In this document: positions 53,594 to 62,290 of the stretch, in pieces
Layout: every line of letters begins with the position of its first letter
How positions within the stretch are numbered: position 1 is the first letter of the stretch
Assembly: GCF_031458095.1 (NCBI RefSeq)
Contig: NZ_JAVDXU010000001.1
Coordinates: forward strand, 248,001-312,000
Origin: Pelomonas saccharophila_A
GTDB lineage: Bacteria; Pseudomonadota; Gammaproteobacteria; Burkholderiales; Burkholderiaceae_C
Direction: 5' to 3'
DNA: 64,000 bases
The notes under the pieces: model-generated
Databases searched by the model: none
What the model was told of the DNA's origin: nothing
The model's input: the letters and a program-made list of their open reading frames with translations, nothing else
Made by a program: the position numbers and the translations under genes

Positions 53594-54583
53594 TCAGGGC
53601 AGCAGCACGGCGCTGCCGAGCAGCTGGCGAGCTTCCAGGTCGCGGTGCGATCGCGCAGCGTCGGACAGCGCATAACGCTGGTCGATGCGGATCTTCACCT
53701 GGCCGCTGGCCACCATCCCGAACAGCTCGTCGCCCATGGCCTGCGTCGCCTCATGCGTGGCAATGTGGGTGAACAGCGTCGGCCGCGTCACATAGAGCGA
53801 GCCCTTGGCCGCCAGCGTCCCGACGCTGAAGGGCGGCACCGGGCCCGAAGCGCCACCGAAGCTGGCCAGCAGGCCGAAGGGTGCGAGGCTGTTCAGCGAG
53901 CCTTCCCAGGTGTCGGCGCCGACCGAGTCATAGACCACCTTCACGCCCCGCCCGGCCGTGATCTCACGCACCTTGGCAGCGAAATCGACGTCGCGGCGGT
54001 AGTTGATGGCATGCGCCGCGCCATGCTCCAGCGCGAGCTGGCATTTCTCGTCGCTGCCTGCGGTGCCAATCAATTGCAAGCCCAGCGCACGGGCCCATTG
54101 GCAGGCGATCAGCCCGACGCCGCCGGCCGCGGCGTGGAAGAGCACATGGTCGCCCGGCTGCAGCCCGCCCTGGGGCAGGGTCTTGCGCAGCAGGTATTGC
54201 ACCGTCAGGCCCTTGAGCATCATGGCCGCGCCGGTCTCGAAGGAGATGGCTTCGGGCAGCTTGAGCACACATTTGGCCGGCATCACGCGCGCCGTGGCAT
54301 AGGCGCCGGGCGGGTTGCTCGCATAGGCAGCGCGATCGCCCGGTTTCAGGTGGGTGACGCCCTCGCCCACCGCCTCGACGACGCCCGCACCTTCCATGCC
54401 CAGCCGCGCCGGCAGCGGCAGCGCGTAGGTGCCGTTGCGGTGGTACACGTCGATGTAGTTCAGCCCGCAGGCCTCGTGGCGGATGCGGATCTCGCCCGGT
54501 CCGGGTGCGCCGACCTCCACGTCCACCAGCTTCAGTTGCTGCGGGCCTCCCGGGGCCTCGATGACGATGGCCTTTTCACTCAT
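53594..54583 (-). CDS. qorA: Quinone oxidoreductase (zeta-crystallin-like, MDR family)
   Basis: The 329-residue NADPH-dependent reductase shows EACGLNYIDVYHRNGTYALPLPARLGMEGAGVV (QOR signature), HAAAGGVGLIACQWARALG (nucleotide binding) and YDSVGADTWEGSLNSL. No zinc-ligand Cys set is present, as expected for QOR. It reduces quinones by one electron. Start at MSEKAIVIE (54583) with upstream GGAGAC; the longer open frame is non-conserved. It is divergent from the DMT exporter. Confidence 0.94.
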   Translation of the reverse strand: MSEKAIVIEAPGGPQQLKLVDVEVGAPGPGEIRIRHEACGLNYIDVYHRNGTYALPLPARLGMEGAGVVEAVGEGVTHLKPGDRAAYASNPPGAYATARVMPAKCVLKLPEAISFETGAAMMLKGLTVQYLLRKTLPQGGLQPGDHVLFHAAAGGVGLIACQWARALGLQLIGTAGSDEKCQLALEHGAAHAINYRRDVDFAAKVREITAGRGVKVVYDSVGADTWEGSLNSLAPFGLLASFGGASGPVPPFSVGTLAAKGSLYVTRPTLFTHIATHEATQAMGDELFGMVASGQVKIRIDQRYALSDAARSHRDLEARQLLGSAVLLP

Positions 54584-54645
54584 GCGAAGTCTCCTGTTGC
54601 GAGGTCGGCTATCGTGCCAGCCCTTTGCATCTCTCGCCGTCGTTG

Positions 54646-55548
54646 ATGAAGCTGACCCCACGCCTTGCTGTGCTGCTGGCCGTGCCGCCCCTGCTCTGGG
54701 CCGGCAACGCCGTCATCGGCCGCCTGGTGCGCAACGACATCCCGCCGATGGCGCTGAACGCGCTGCGCTGGCTGATCGCCTTCCTGCTGCTGGCCCCGCT
54801 GGCGCGCCGGCTGCTGGCCGACCCGCGCGAGGCCTTGAAGCGCTGGCGCGGTCTGGCTTGGCTGGGCTTTCTCGGCATGGGTTGCTACAACTCGCTGCAA
54901 TACCTGGCCCTGCATACCTCGTCGCCGCTGAATGTCACGCTGATCACCGCCAGCATGCCGGTCTGGATGCTGGGCGTGGGCGCCATCTTCTACGGCGTGA
55001 AGCCGGCGCGCCGCCAGCTGGCGGGGGCAGCCTTGTCGCTGCTGGGCGTGGCCGTCGTCATTGCTCGCGGCGACCCGCAGGCCTTGCTGGCCGTGCATTT
55101 CGTGCCCGGCGACCTGCTGATGCTGGTGGCCCTGTTCACCTGGGCCATCTACTCCTGGATGCTGGCCCGGCCCGCACCCGGCCTGCGGCCGGCTGAGCGG
55201 CCGGACTGGAACTGGGCCGAGTCGCTGATGTCGCAGCTGATGTTCGGCGTCGTGTTCTCAGGGCTGGCGGCCGGCGCCGAGCAGGTCGTCGCGCCGGCGC
55301 CCATCCACTGGAGCCCGATGCTGGTCGCGGTGCTGGCCTATGTGGCCATCTGCCCGTCACTGATCGCCTACCGCTGCTGGGGCCTGGGCGTGGCCGAGGC
55401 AGGGCCGGCCCTGGCCGGCTTCTTCGTCAACCTGACGCCGGTGTTCGCCGCCGTCATCTCGGCGGCCCTGCTCGGCGTGGCGCCGGCCTGGTATCACGGC
55501 CTGGCCTTCCTGCTGATCGCCGCAGGCATCCTGGTGTCGTCACGCTGA
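54646..55548 (+). CDS. DMT-family (EamA) exporter
   Basis: The 300-residue inner-membrane protein has ten predicted helices in two EamA repeats, beginning PPLLWAGNAVIGRLV and second repeat GDLLMLVALFTWAIYSWM, with SPLNVTLITASMPVWMLG. It probably exports a small metabolite or amino acid; substrate unknown. A TTG 21 bases upstream could also start it, but the ATG at 54646 is better placed. The stop overlaps the next ATG (TGATG). Confidence 0.92.
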   Translation: MKLTPRLAVLLAVPPLLWAGNAVIGRLVRNDIPPMALNALRWLIAFLLLAPLARRLLADPREALKRWRGLAWLGFLGMGCYNSLQYLALHTSSPLNVTLITASMPVWMLGVGAIFYGVKPARRQLAGAALSLLGVAVVIARGDPQALLAVHFVPGDLLMLVALFTWAIYSWMLARPAPGLRPAERPDWNWAESLMSQLMFGVVFSGLAAGAEQVVAPAPIHWSPMLVAVLAYVAICPSLIAYRCWGLGVAEAGPALAGFFVNLTPVFAAVISAALLGVAPAWYHGLAFLLIAAGILVSSR

Positions 55549-56138
55549 TGCAGGTGCTGCACGTCGACGATCGCCTGGTCGTCATCGCCAAGCCCGCCGG
55601 CCTGCTCAGCGTGCCGGGTCGCACGGAGCCGGATTGCGCCAGCGCGCAGGTGCAGGCTCTCTACCCGGATGCACTGATCGTGCACCGGCTGGACCAGGCC
55701 ACATCAGGCCTGCTGCTGTTTGCGCGCGGCATCGAGGCCCAGCGCGAACTCAGCGCCGATTTCGCCGGGCGCCGCGTCAGCAAGCTCTATATCGCCGTCG
55801 TCGCCGGCCATCTGGAAGGCGAAGGCCTGATCGACCTGCCCGTCGGCGCCGACTGGCCGAATCGCCCGCGCCAGCAGGTCGACCTCGAAAGCGGCAGGCC
55901 CTCGCAGACGCGCTGGCACGTGCTGGCCCACGAGGGCGACCACACGCGCGTCGCCCTCGAGCCGCTGACCGGCCGCAGCCATCAATTGCGCGTGCATCTC
56001 GCCCATCTGGGCCATGCCATCCTGGGCGACACGCTCTACGCCGCGCCCGACATCGCTGCCGCCAGCCCGCGCCTGCTGCTGCATGCGAGCGAACTGCATG
56101 TCGGCGGCCACCACTTCATCTGCGCACCGGAGTTCTGA
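55548..56138 (+). CDS. RluA-family pseudouridine synthase, short form
   Basis: The 196-residue protein has the catalytic HRLDQATSGLLLFA (Asp49), KLYIAVVAGHLEGEGLIDLPV and GRSHQLRVHLAHLGHAILGDTLY. It lacks the N-terminal S4 domain, like RluA itself (219 residues; 23S U746 and tRNA U32). It modifies RNA uridines; the exact target is not provable. It shares the A of its ATG with the exporter stop. Confidence 0.9.
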   Translation: MQVLHVDDRLVVIAKPAGLLSVPGRTEPDCASAQVQALYPDALIVHRLDQATSGLLLFARGIEAQRELSADFAGRRVSKLYIAVVAGHLEGEGLIDLPVGADWPNRPRQQVDLESGRPSQTRWHVLAHEGDHTRVALEPLTGRSHQLRVHLAHLGHAILGDTLYAAPDIAAASPRLLLHASELHVGGHHFICAPEF

Positions 56139-56843
56139 ATGCATCTCTACATCGTCACCGGCAGCTCCCGTGGCCTGGGCGCTGCCCTGGTTCAACAGCT
56201 GACCCAAGCCGGCAACACCGTCATCGGCATCGCCCGCAAGCTCAACCCCGAGTTGCAGGCCGAGCAATGGTCGCTGGACCTCACCGACCCCAGCAACGCC
56301 GCCGAGCACCTGCAAGCCTGGCTGCGCGTCAATACGGGCTGGCAGAGCGCCACGCTGATCAACAACGCCGCCCTGCTGAGCGAGCCGGGCCCGCTGGCAG
56401 CGTCTGAGCTCTCCGAGTTGTCCGCCGCCCTGCGCGTGGGCCTCGAAGCGCCCACGCTGCTGAGCCGAGTCTTCCTGGCCGAGACCTCAGGCGTGCCCCA
56501 GCGCCGCATCCTGAATATCTCCTCGGGCCTGGGCCGGCGCGCCATAGCCGGCAGCGCCGCCTATTGCGCGATCAAGGCCGGCCTGGACCACCTCAGCCGT
56601 GCCCTCGCCTTGGAGGAACCCGAGGTCGGCATCGTGTCGCTGGCTCCCGGCGTCATCGACACCGACATGCAGGTCCAGCTGCGCGGTGCCGACCCGGCGC
56701 GCTTCCCCGAGCAGACGCGCTTCCAGGGCCTGAAGGACGGCGGCCAATTGCAGACCGCCGAGGCGACGGCGGCTTCCATAGTTCGGTATTTCATGCGACC
56801 AGACTTCGGAAAAACCGTCGTCGCTGACATCCGAGATACTTGA
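56139..56843 (+). CDS. Short-chain dehydrogenase/reductase
   Basis: This 234-residue classical SDR starts right after the RluA-type stop. TGSSRGLG binds NAD(P). The catalytic set is Ser (ILNISSGLG, 128/129), Tyr142 and Lys146 (AYCAIK), and NNAALL supplies Asn. The nearest characterised relatives appear to be benzil/sepiapterin-type reductases. Substrate unknown. An inverted pair between 56844 and 56893 (GAGCCCGCAGCTTCGGGCTC) may be a weak terminator. Confidence 0.9.
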   Translation: MHLYIVTGSSRGLGAALVQQLTQAGNTVIGIARKLNPELQAEQWSLDLTDPSNAAEHLQAWLRVNTGWQSATLINNAALLSEPGPLAASELSELSAALRVGLEAPTLLSRVFLAETSGVPQRRILNISSGLGRRAIAGSAAYCAIKAGLDHLSRALALEEPEVGIVSLAPGVIDTDMQVQLRGADPARFPEQTRFQGLKDGGQLQTAEATAASIVRYFMRPDFGKTVVADIRDT

Positions 56844-56893
56844 AAATCCTGAACTGAGCCCGCAGCTTCGGGCTCGCTCTTCAGGAGACTCGT

Positions 56894-57742
56894 TTGAACC
56901 GCATCCTCGCTGTCACCTTGGCCGCCCTGCTGGCCGTCGCCCTGCCCGTCCATGACGCTGAAGCCAAGCGCCTGAGCGGTGGCGGCATGAAGCGCAGCGT
57001 GCCCACCCAGACCACCCCCCAGACGCCGCCGGCCCAGCAGCCGGCGCCCCAGCAGGCGGCTCCCAACAAGCAGGCAGCAGCAACGCCAGCCGCGCCTGCC
57101 GCCGCCCCCAAGCGCTCCTGGCTCGGCCCCATCGCCGGCTTGGCCGCAGGCCTGGGCCTGGCCGCGCTGGCCAGCCATTTCGGCCTGGGCGGCGAACTGG
57201 CCAGCCTGATGACGCTGCTGCTGCTCGGCATCGTCGCCGTCTTCGTGATCCGCTTCCTGGTGCGTCGCTTTGCTTCGCCCAAGCCGCAGCTGGCGGGTGC
57301 CAACGGCGCCAGCTTGCGTGCCGCCGAACCGGCATGGATTCCCGCACCCATGGCGGCGGCCAGCGCAGCAACCGTTGCACCGGCCGACTTTGATACCGAA
57401 GGCTTCGAGAAGCTGGCCAAGCAGGTCTTCATCCGCCTGCAGGCTGCCAACGATGCCGGCGACCAGGCCGACCTGCGCCGCTTCACGACGCCGCAGATGT
57501 ACGCCAGCATCCAGCACGACCTGCTGGAGCGCGGTGCCCAGACCCAGAGCACCGAGGTGCTGCAGCTCGACGCCCGCGTCGTCGACGTCGCCACCGAGGA
57601 CGGCCAGCAAATCGTCTCCGTGCGCTTCTCGGGCCTGGTGCGCGAAAAGAGTGAGCAGGCGGCCGAGGACTTCGATGAGGTCTGGCATCTGGTCAAGGCC
57701 GGCGAGGGCTGGCTGATCGCCGGCATCCAGCAGACGGCATGA
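56894..57742 (+). CDS. Tim44-domain protein with membrane anchor
   Basis: The 282-residue protein starts at TTG (56894) with AGGAG at 56883-56887. A signal or anchor (LAVTLAALLAVALPVHDAEAK) precedes a Pro/Gln/Ala linker, a Gly-rich membrane helix pair (LGPIAGLAAGLGLAALASHFGL, LMTLLLLGIVAVFVIRFLVRRF) and a C-terminal Tim44-like domain (DFDTEGFEKLAKQVFIRLQAANDAGD ... FDEVWHLVKAGEGWLIAGIQQ). These are common in proteobacteria, where their role is not established. It has its own terminator. Confidence 0.9.
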   Translation: MNRILAVTLAALLAVALPVHDAEAKRLSGGGMKRSVPTQTTPQTPPAQQPAPQQAAPNKQAAATPAAPAAAPKRSWLGPIAGLAAGLGLAALASHFGLGGELASLMTLLLLGIVAVFVIRFLVRRFASPKPQLAGANGASLRAAEPAWIPAPMAAASAATVAPADFDTEGFEKLAKQVFIRLQAANDAGDQADLRRFTTPQMYASIQHDLLERGAQTQSTEVLQLDARVVDVATEDGQQIVSVRFSGLVREKSEQAAEDFDEVWHLVKAGEGWLIAGIQQTA

Positions 57743-57783
57743 CCCAAGTCATGCCGGGTTAGACCCGAGGCCGGGCAGACCGA

Positions 57784-57814
57784 GAATGGGCGCTTCGAGC
57801 GCCCATTCCCTTTT
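57784..57814 (+). terminator. Rho-independent terminator before the S9 peptidase
   Basis: GAATGGGCGC pairs perfectly with GCGCCCATTC around TTCGA, followed by CCTTTT. It lies after the Tim44-type gene and 8 bases before the next ATG, so the hairpin is also in the leader of the downstream peptidase gene and could affect its initiation. Confidence 0.9.
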
Positions 57815-57822
57815 GAGGCCCC

Positions 57823-59835
57823 ATGATTCGCATCCGTCTTTCCGTCTGCGCCCTGAGCACGGCCTTGCTGGCCGCCTGCGCGTCCTCCACCACCTCCACG
57901 CCTGCCCCCACGGCCGTCGTCGCCCCCAATGCCAACCTGGTCGTCCAGGGCATCCCGGCCGTGCCGCAATCCCTCGCGGACGCCGTTGGCCGCTACAACG
58001 ACTTCCGCGGCCACGCCTTCTCCGATTGGCACCCCACGCAGCGCGAGATGCTGGTCAGCCACCGCAAGGCCGGCGCCAACACCGCCCAGATCTTCCGCGT
58101 GACGACGCCGCTGACCGACGGCGAGCAACTGACCGACGGCATCGATCCCGTCACCCGCGCCAGCTACGAGCCGCGCAAGGGCCAGTACATCGTCTTCGAG
58201 CGCGCCACCGGCGGCAATGAGGTCGCCCAGATCTACCGCCTGCCGCTGACCCGAGCCGGCGCCCAGCCGGTGCTGCTGACCAATCCCGACGAGCGCCATT
58301 CGATCAACGCCTGGCTGCGCAAGAGTGGCCGCCTCGTCTACTCCTCGGTGCCCATCGACCGCACCGCCCAGGGCGGCACGCGCACCAAGATCACGACGAC
58401 GCTGTGGCTGATGGACCCCGAAAAGCCCGAAGGCCGGCGCAAGCTGGCCGAACTCGATGGCGGGGGCTGGGCAGCCAGCCGTCCTTCGCCCGACGAGCGC
58501 CTGATCTCCTTGACACGCTATCTGTCGGCCAACGAATCGCAGATCTGGATGCTGGACCTGGACAGCGGCGTACCCAAGCAGGTGGCACCGGCCATAGGCA
58601 GCCAGGAAACCAAGGCCACCTATTCGCCGGCCGGCTGGACGGCCGACGGTCGCTCCCTGTGGATCGCCAGCGACCGCGCCGGCGAGTTCCGCGAGCTGAT
58701 GAAGCTGGACCTGGGCAGCGGCCGCATCGACCGCATCAGCGGCCACATCCCCTGGGACGTCAGCGGTGTCACGCTGACCGAGGACCGCAGCAAGCTGGCG
58801 GCCCAGTTCAATGTCGACGGCCGCGACGAGCTGCATTTCTTTGACGCCGCCACGGCCAAGGAAATGCCCGCTGCCGCATTGCCCAAACTGCCCGAAGGCA
58901 ACGTCGGCAGCGCGTCCTATCACCACGGCAACGGCGAGCTCGCCTTTTCGATCAGCAATGCCCAGGGGCCCAGCCAGATCTATTCGCTGGGCGCGGACGG
59001 CAAGGTCCAGCAATGGACGCGCGCCGCCAGCAGCCTCGACACCACGGGCTTCAGCGAGCAGAAGATCGTCCGCTGGAAGAGCTTTGACGGCACGACGATC
59101 TCGGGCCTGCTCACCCCGCCGCCCAAGAAGTTCAGCGGCAAGCGCCCGGTGCTGATCTCCATCCACGGCGGCCCCGAGTCCCAGGCCAGCTTCGGCTTCC
59201 TCGGCCGCAATGTCTACTATGTGCAGGAACTGGGCATGGCCCTGATCCAGCCCAACGTGCGCGGTTCCAGCGGCTATGGCAAGAGCTTCCTGGCCATGGA
59301 CAACGGCTTCAAGCGCGAGGACTCGGTCAGGGACATCGGCGCCCTGCTCGACTGGATCGCGACCCAGCCCGACCTCGACGCCTCGCGCGTCCTGGTCACC
59401 GGCGGCAGCTACGGCGGCTACATGACGCTGGCCGTGTCGACCAACTATTCCGACCGCATCGCCGGATCCATCGACGTGGTCGGCATCTCCCACTTCGTGA
59501 CCTTCCTGAACAACACCGAGAGCTATCGCCGCGACCTGCGCCGCGTCGAATACGGCGACGAGCGCGATCCGGCGATGAAGGCCCACCTGGAGAAGATCTC
59601 GCCGCTGACCAATGCAGCCAAGATCAAGAAGCCCCTCTTCGTCATCCAGGGCAAGAACGACCCGCGCGTGCCCTATACCGAGGCGGAGCAGATCGTCGCC
59701 ACCGTGCGCCAGGGCGGAACCAAGGTCTGGTATCTGCGCGCCGAGAACGAGGGCCATGGCTTCCAGAAGAAGGACAACCAGGACTTCCAGTTCTACGCCA
59801 CCGTGCTGTTCATGCAGCAGACGGTGCTGAAGTAG
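57823..59835 (+). CDS. S9 family prolyl oligopeptidase-like lipoprotein
   Basis: The 670-residue serine peptidase has a lipoprotein signal (LLAACAS). Residues 50-380 form a beta-propeller built of WD/PD40-like repeats (PDERLISLTRYLSANESQIWMLDLDSG). The C-terminal alpha/beta hydrolase has nucleophile GGSYGG (Ser529), Asp613 (GKNDPRVP) and His645 (EGHGFQ). It is likely a DPP- or acylaminoacyl-type oligopeptidase on the outer membrane's periplasmic face. It begins just after a terminator, so its promoter overlaps the hairpin or lies within the upstream gene. Confidence 0.93.
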   Translation: MIRIRLSVCALSTALLAACASSTTSTPAPTAVVAPNANLVVQGIPAVPQSLADAVGRYNDFRGHAFSDWHPTQREMLVSHRKAGANTAQIFRVTTPLTDGEQLTDGIDPVTRASYEPRKGQYIVFERATGGNEVAQIYRLPLTRAGAQPVLLTNPDERHSINAWLRKSGRLVYSSVPIDRTAQGGTRTKITTTLWLMDPEKPEGRRKLAELDGGGWAASRPSPDERLISLTRYLSANESQIWMLDLDSGVPKQVAPAIGSQETKATYSPAGWTADGRSLWIASDRAGEFRELMKLDLGSGRIDRISGHIPWDVSGVTLTEDRSKLAAQFNVDGRDELHFFDAATAKEMPAAALPKLPEGNVGSASYHHGNGELAFSISNAQGPSQIYSLGADGKVQQWTRAASSLDTTGFSEQKIVRWKSFDGTTISGLLTPPPKKFSGKRPVLISIHGGPESQASFGFLGRNVYYVQELGMALIQPNVRGSSGYGKSFLAMDNGFKREDSVRDIGALLDWIATQPDLDASRVLVTGGSYGGYMTLAVSTNYSDRIAGSIDVVGISHFVTFLNNTESYRRDLRRVEYGDERDPAMKAHLEKISPLTNAAKIKKPLFVIQGKNDPRVPYTEAEQIVATVRQGGTKVWYLRAENEGHGFQKKDNQDFQFYATVLFMQQTVLK

Positions 59836-59842
59836 GCCGGGC

Positions 59843-61033
59843 TTGGACCTGCTCGGCCCCGTCAGCCCCCTGCCCGCCGTCGCGGCGCTGCTGCTGGCCT
59901 TTGCCACCGCAGCGCTGCTGCAGCGGCGCTCCGGTGCACCCCAGGCGCCGGGCCGCTTTGCCGGCATCGATGGCCTGCGCGGCTATCTGGCCCTGGGCGT
60001 CTTTCTGCACCACGCCTGCATCTGGTATTTCTATCAGCACAGCGGCGAGTGGAAGCTGCCGCCGTCGCGGCTTTACACCCACCTGGGCCACAGCAGCGTC
60101 GCGGTCTTCTTCATGATCACGGGCTTCCTGTTCTTCTCCAAGCTGATCGACTCGCGCCAGCGCCCGCTGGACTGGCTGAAGCTGTTCGTGTCGCGGCTGC
60201 TGCGCCTGCTGCCGCTGTATCTCGTCGTCATGGGGCTGTTGTTCGTGACGGTGGCCGTGCTGTCCGGCGGCGAGTTGCACGAGCCCGCGCGCACCGTCAC
60301 CAAGCAGGCCCTGCGCTGGCTGGGCTTCACGATGTACGGCAACCCGCCGATCAACCAGGTCGAGGCGACCAAGATCGTCGTTGCCGGCGTGACCTGGTCC
60401 CTGCCCTATGAATGGTTCTTCTACGGCATGCTGCCGCTGCTGGCGCTGACCGTGGGCGTGCGGGCGCGCTGGCCCTATCTGCTGCTGGGGCTCGTGAGCC
60501 TGCTGGCGCTGCTGGACTGGCATGCCCTGCCCGTGCATCTGTGGGCCTTTGCCGGCGGCATTGCAGCGGCCTGGGCGGTGCGTTGGCCCGCGCTGTGCCG
60601 GTTGGCCCCAAGCCGCGTCGCCAGCCTGCTCATCCTGGCAGCGGTTGCCGCGGTGGGCCTCTTCCCCCTGGCCACCGACTATGGCGTGCTGGTGCCGCTG
60701 ACCATCGCCTTCGTGCTGGTCGCCTGCGGCAACACGCTGTTCGGCCTGCTGCTGCATCCCGCCTCAAGACTGCTGGGCGAGATGGCCTACAGCATCTATC
60801 TGCTGCACGGCTTGCTGCTGTTCGGTCTCTTCCATTTCGCGCTCGGTGCGGACCGCGCGGCTCTAGACGCCGGCGTCCACTGGGCCTGGGCCCTGGCGCT
60901 GGCTCCCGTCCTGGTGCTCGTCAGCCATGTCAGCTTCCGCTTCATCGAGGCCCCGGCGATGCAGGCCACGCCAGCGTTGACGGCGGCGCTGCGCCGCCGC
61001 TTTCAGAGATCGCCGGACAGGCTGCCGGCATAG
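59843..61033 (+). CDS. Acyltransferase 3 family membrane protein
   Basis: This 396-residue protein starts at TTG (59843), 7 bases after the peptidase stop. About ten membrane helices. The family motif is GIDGLRGYLALGVFLHHACIW (conserved His pair) and FFMITGFLFFSK. It presumably O-acetylates an envelope polysaccharide or glycan. No other glycan genes are near. The 3' end overlaps the convergent phosphatase gene by 31 bases. Confidence 0.88.
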   Translation: MDLLGPVSPLPAVAALLLAFATAALLQRRSGAPQAPGRFAGIDGLRGYLALGVFLHHACIWYFYQHSGEWKLPPSRLYTHLGHSSVAVFFMITGFLFFSKLIDSRQRPLDWLKLFVSRLLRLLPLYLVVMGLLFVTVAVLSGGELHEPARTVTKQALRWLGFTMYGNPPINQVEATKIVVAGVTWSLPYEWFFYGMLPLLALTVGVRARWPYLLLGLVSLLALLDWHALPVHLWAFAGGIAAAWAVRWPALCRLAPSRVASLLILAAVAAVGLFPLATDYGVLVPLTIAFVLVACGNTLFGLLLHPASRLLGEMAYSIYLLHGLLLFGLFHFALGADRAALDAGVHWAWALALAPVLVLVSHVSFRFIEAPAMQATPALTAALRRRFQRSPDRLPA

Positions 61034-61524
61034 GCCAGCGGCTTGGGCCAACTGGCCGGCGTCGGCGCTTCGCCACGCCAGCGGCGGGCAGTGATCCAGC
61101 CGCCATGTCCCACCACCAGGGCGCAAGGCGGCTGCCAGGCCGCGGCACGCGCGAACAGCGCATTCAGCGACTCGCCACCCTCGAAATCAAAGCCGCAGAA
61201 GTCGTCCATCCAGCGCTCGAACTCGGTCGGCGCGATCTCGGTCCAGGGCTTGCCGTCCCAGCGGCCGAAGTCCGCCTCGGCCAGCGCCGCATCGACCCGC
61301 CAGCGAAAGCCCCAGCACCGCAGCCAGCGGCCTACGGCTGCGGCACGCAGCAGCGGCGACGTGACGATCTCGCGTGGCAGGTCATGGCGGCGCGCATGGG
61401 CGCGGATGCGATGCGCCAGCCGCTTGGCCTTGCGGGGATCGACCGGCAGATCGGTGCGCGCGCCGATGCAGCGCCCCTCGGCGCCACGCGGCTTGGGGTG
61501 GCGCCAGATCGTGAAGGCGGCCAT
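61003..61524 (-). CDS. cobC: Histidine phosphatase family protein, CobC-like
   Basis: The 173-residue phosphoglycerate-mutase-fold phosphatase has FTIWRHPKP (catalytic His; Pro replaces the usual Gly of RHG), CIGARTDLPVD, SPLLRAA, EADFGRWDGKPWTEI and the second His VVGHGGWI. Gene order after cobT-cobS fits alpha-ribazole-5'-phosphate phosphatase (CobC). Assignment rests on context more than sequence. The start overlaps the cobS stop (TGATG). Confidence 0.82.
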   Translation of the reverse strand: MAAFTIWRHPKPRGAEGRCIGARTDLPVDPRKAKRLAHRIRAHARRHDLPREIVTSPLLRAAAVGRWLRCWGFRWRVDAALAEADFGRWDGKPWTEIAPTEFERWMDDFCGFDFEGGESLNALFARAAAWQPPCALVVGHGGWITARRWRGEAPTPASWPKPLAYAGSLSGDL

Positions 61525-62285
61525 CAGGCGGACGCCGTGAAGGCCAGCAGCACCGCGATCTCGGCGAGCTGCTCGGTGGCCCCCAGGCCGTCGCCCGTGT
61601 AGCCGCCCAGGCGGCGGCGCAGCCAGTCGCGCATCAGCAGCGCGACGACGGCCGCGGCCGTCAACGCGGCCAGCAATCGCAGGGGTGGAACGCCCATTGC
61701 CGCCAGTGCCAGGCTCAGCAGCCCGCACCAGCCCAGCGCCATGCCGAAATTGCGCGGCGCCACTGCCAGCGCCAGCGGCTTGGCCTTGGCATGCTCGACA
61801 TCGCCGCCATAGGGCAGGCTGACCATGACGCCCACGGCCGCAGCGCGCGCCAGCGCATGGCTGGCCAGCAAGGCAGCGACAGCCCCCACCAGGGGCCGTT
61901 GCGCCAGCACGGCCAGCAGAGCAGCGCGCAGCAGCAGCGACAGCCCCAGGGCCAGCGCGCCATAGCTGCCGATGCGCGAGTCCTTCATGATGGCCAGCGC
62001 CTTGTCGCGGCCGACCACCCCGCCCAGCGCATCGAAGGTATCGGCCAGGCCATCCTCGTGGAAGCCGCCGGTCAATGCCACGGTGGCGGCCAGCGCGAGC
62101 AAGGCGGCAATCCAGGCGGGCCACAGCTGCGCAGCCCCCACCAGCACTGCGGCGCCGCATGCGCCGACCAACACGCCCACCAACGGGAAATGCCGAACGC
62201 AGTCGTTCAGCCAGGCCGGCTCGAAGCGGTTCAGCCGCACCGGCAGCCGGGTCAGGAATTGCAGCGCGACGATGAAGAGCCGCAC
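61524..62285 (-). CDS. cobS: Adenosylcobinamide-GDP ribazoletransferase
   Basis: The 253-residue polytopic membrane enzyme joins adenosylcobinamide-GDP to alpha-ribazole, the last step of nucleotide-loop assembly. Motifs: FLTRLPV, GGFHEDGLADTFDALGG, MKDSRIGSYG, and GYTGDGLGATEQLAEI. It starts at GTG (62285), 5 bases after cobT. Confidence 0.96.
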   Translation of the reverse strand: MRLFIVALQFLTRLPVRLNRFEPAWLNDCVRHFPLVGVLVGACGAAVLVGAAQLWPAWIAALLALAATVALTGGFHEDGLADTFDALGGVVGRDKALAIMKDSRIGSYGALALGLSLLLRAALLAVLAQRPLVGAVAALLASHALARAAAVGVMVSLPYGGDVEHAKAKPLALAVAPRNFGMALGWCGLLSLALAAMGVPPLRLLAALTAAAVVALLMRDWLRRRLGGYTGDGLGATEQLAEIAVLLAFTASA

Positions 62286-62290
62286 GGCGA

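Noticed and set aside
56881..59967. A 1028-codon open frame antisense to the Tim44-type and S9 peptidase genes
   Set aside because: It runs across two real genes and a terminator on the other strand and has no recognisable domain.
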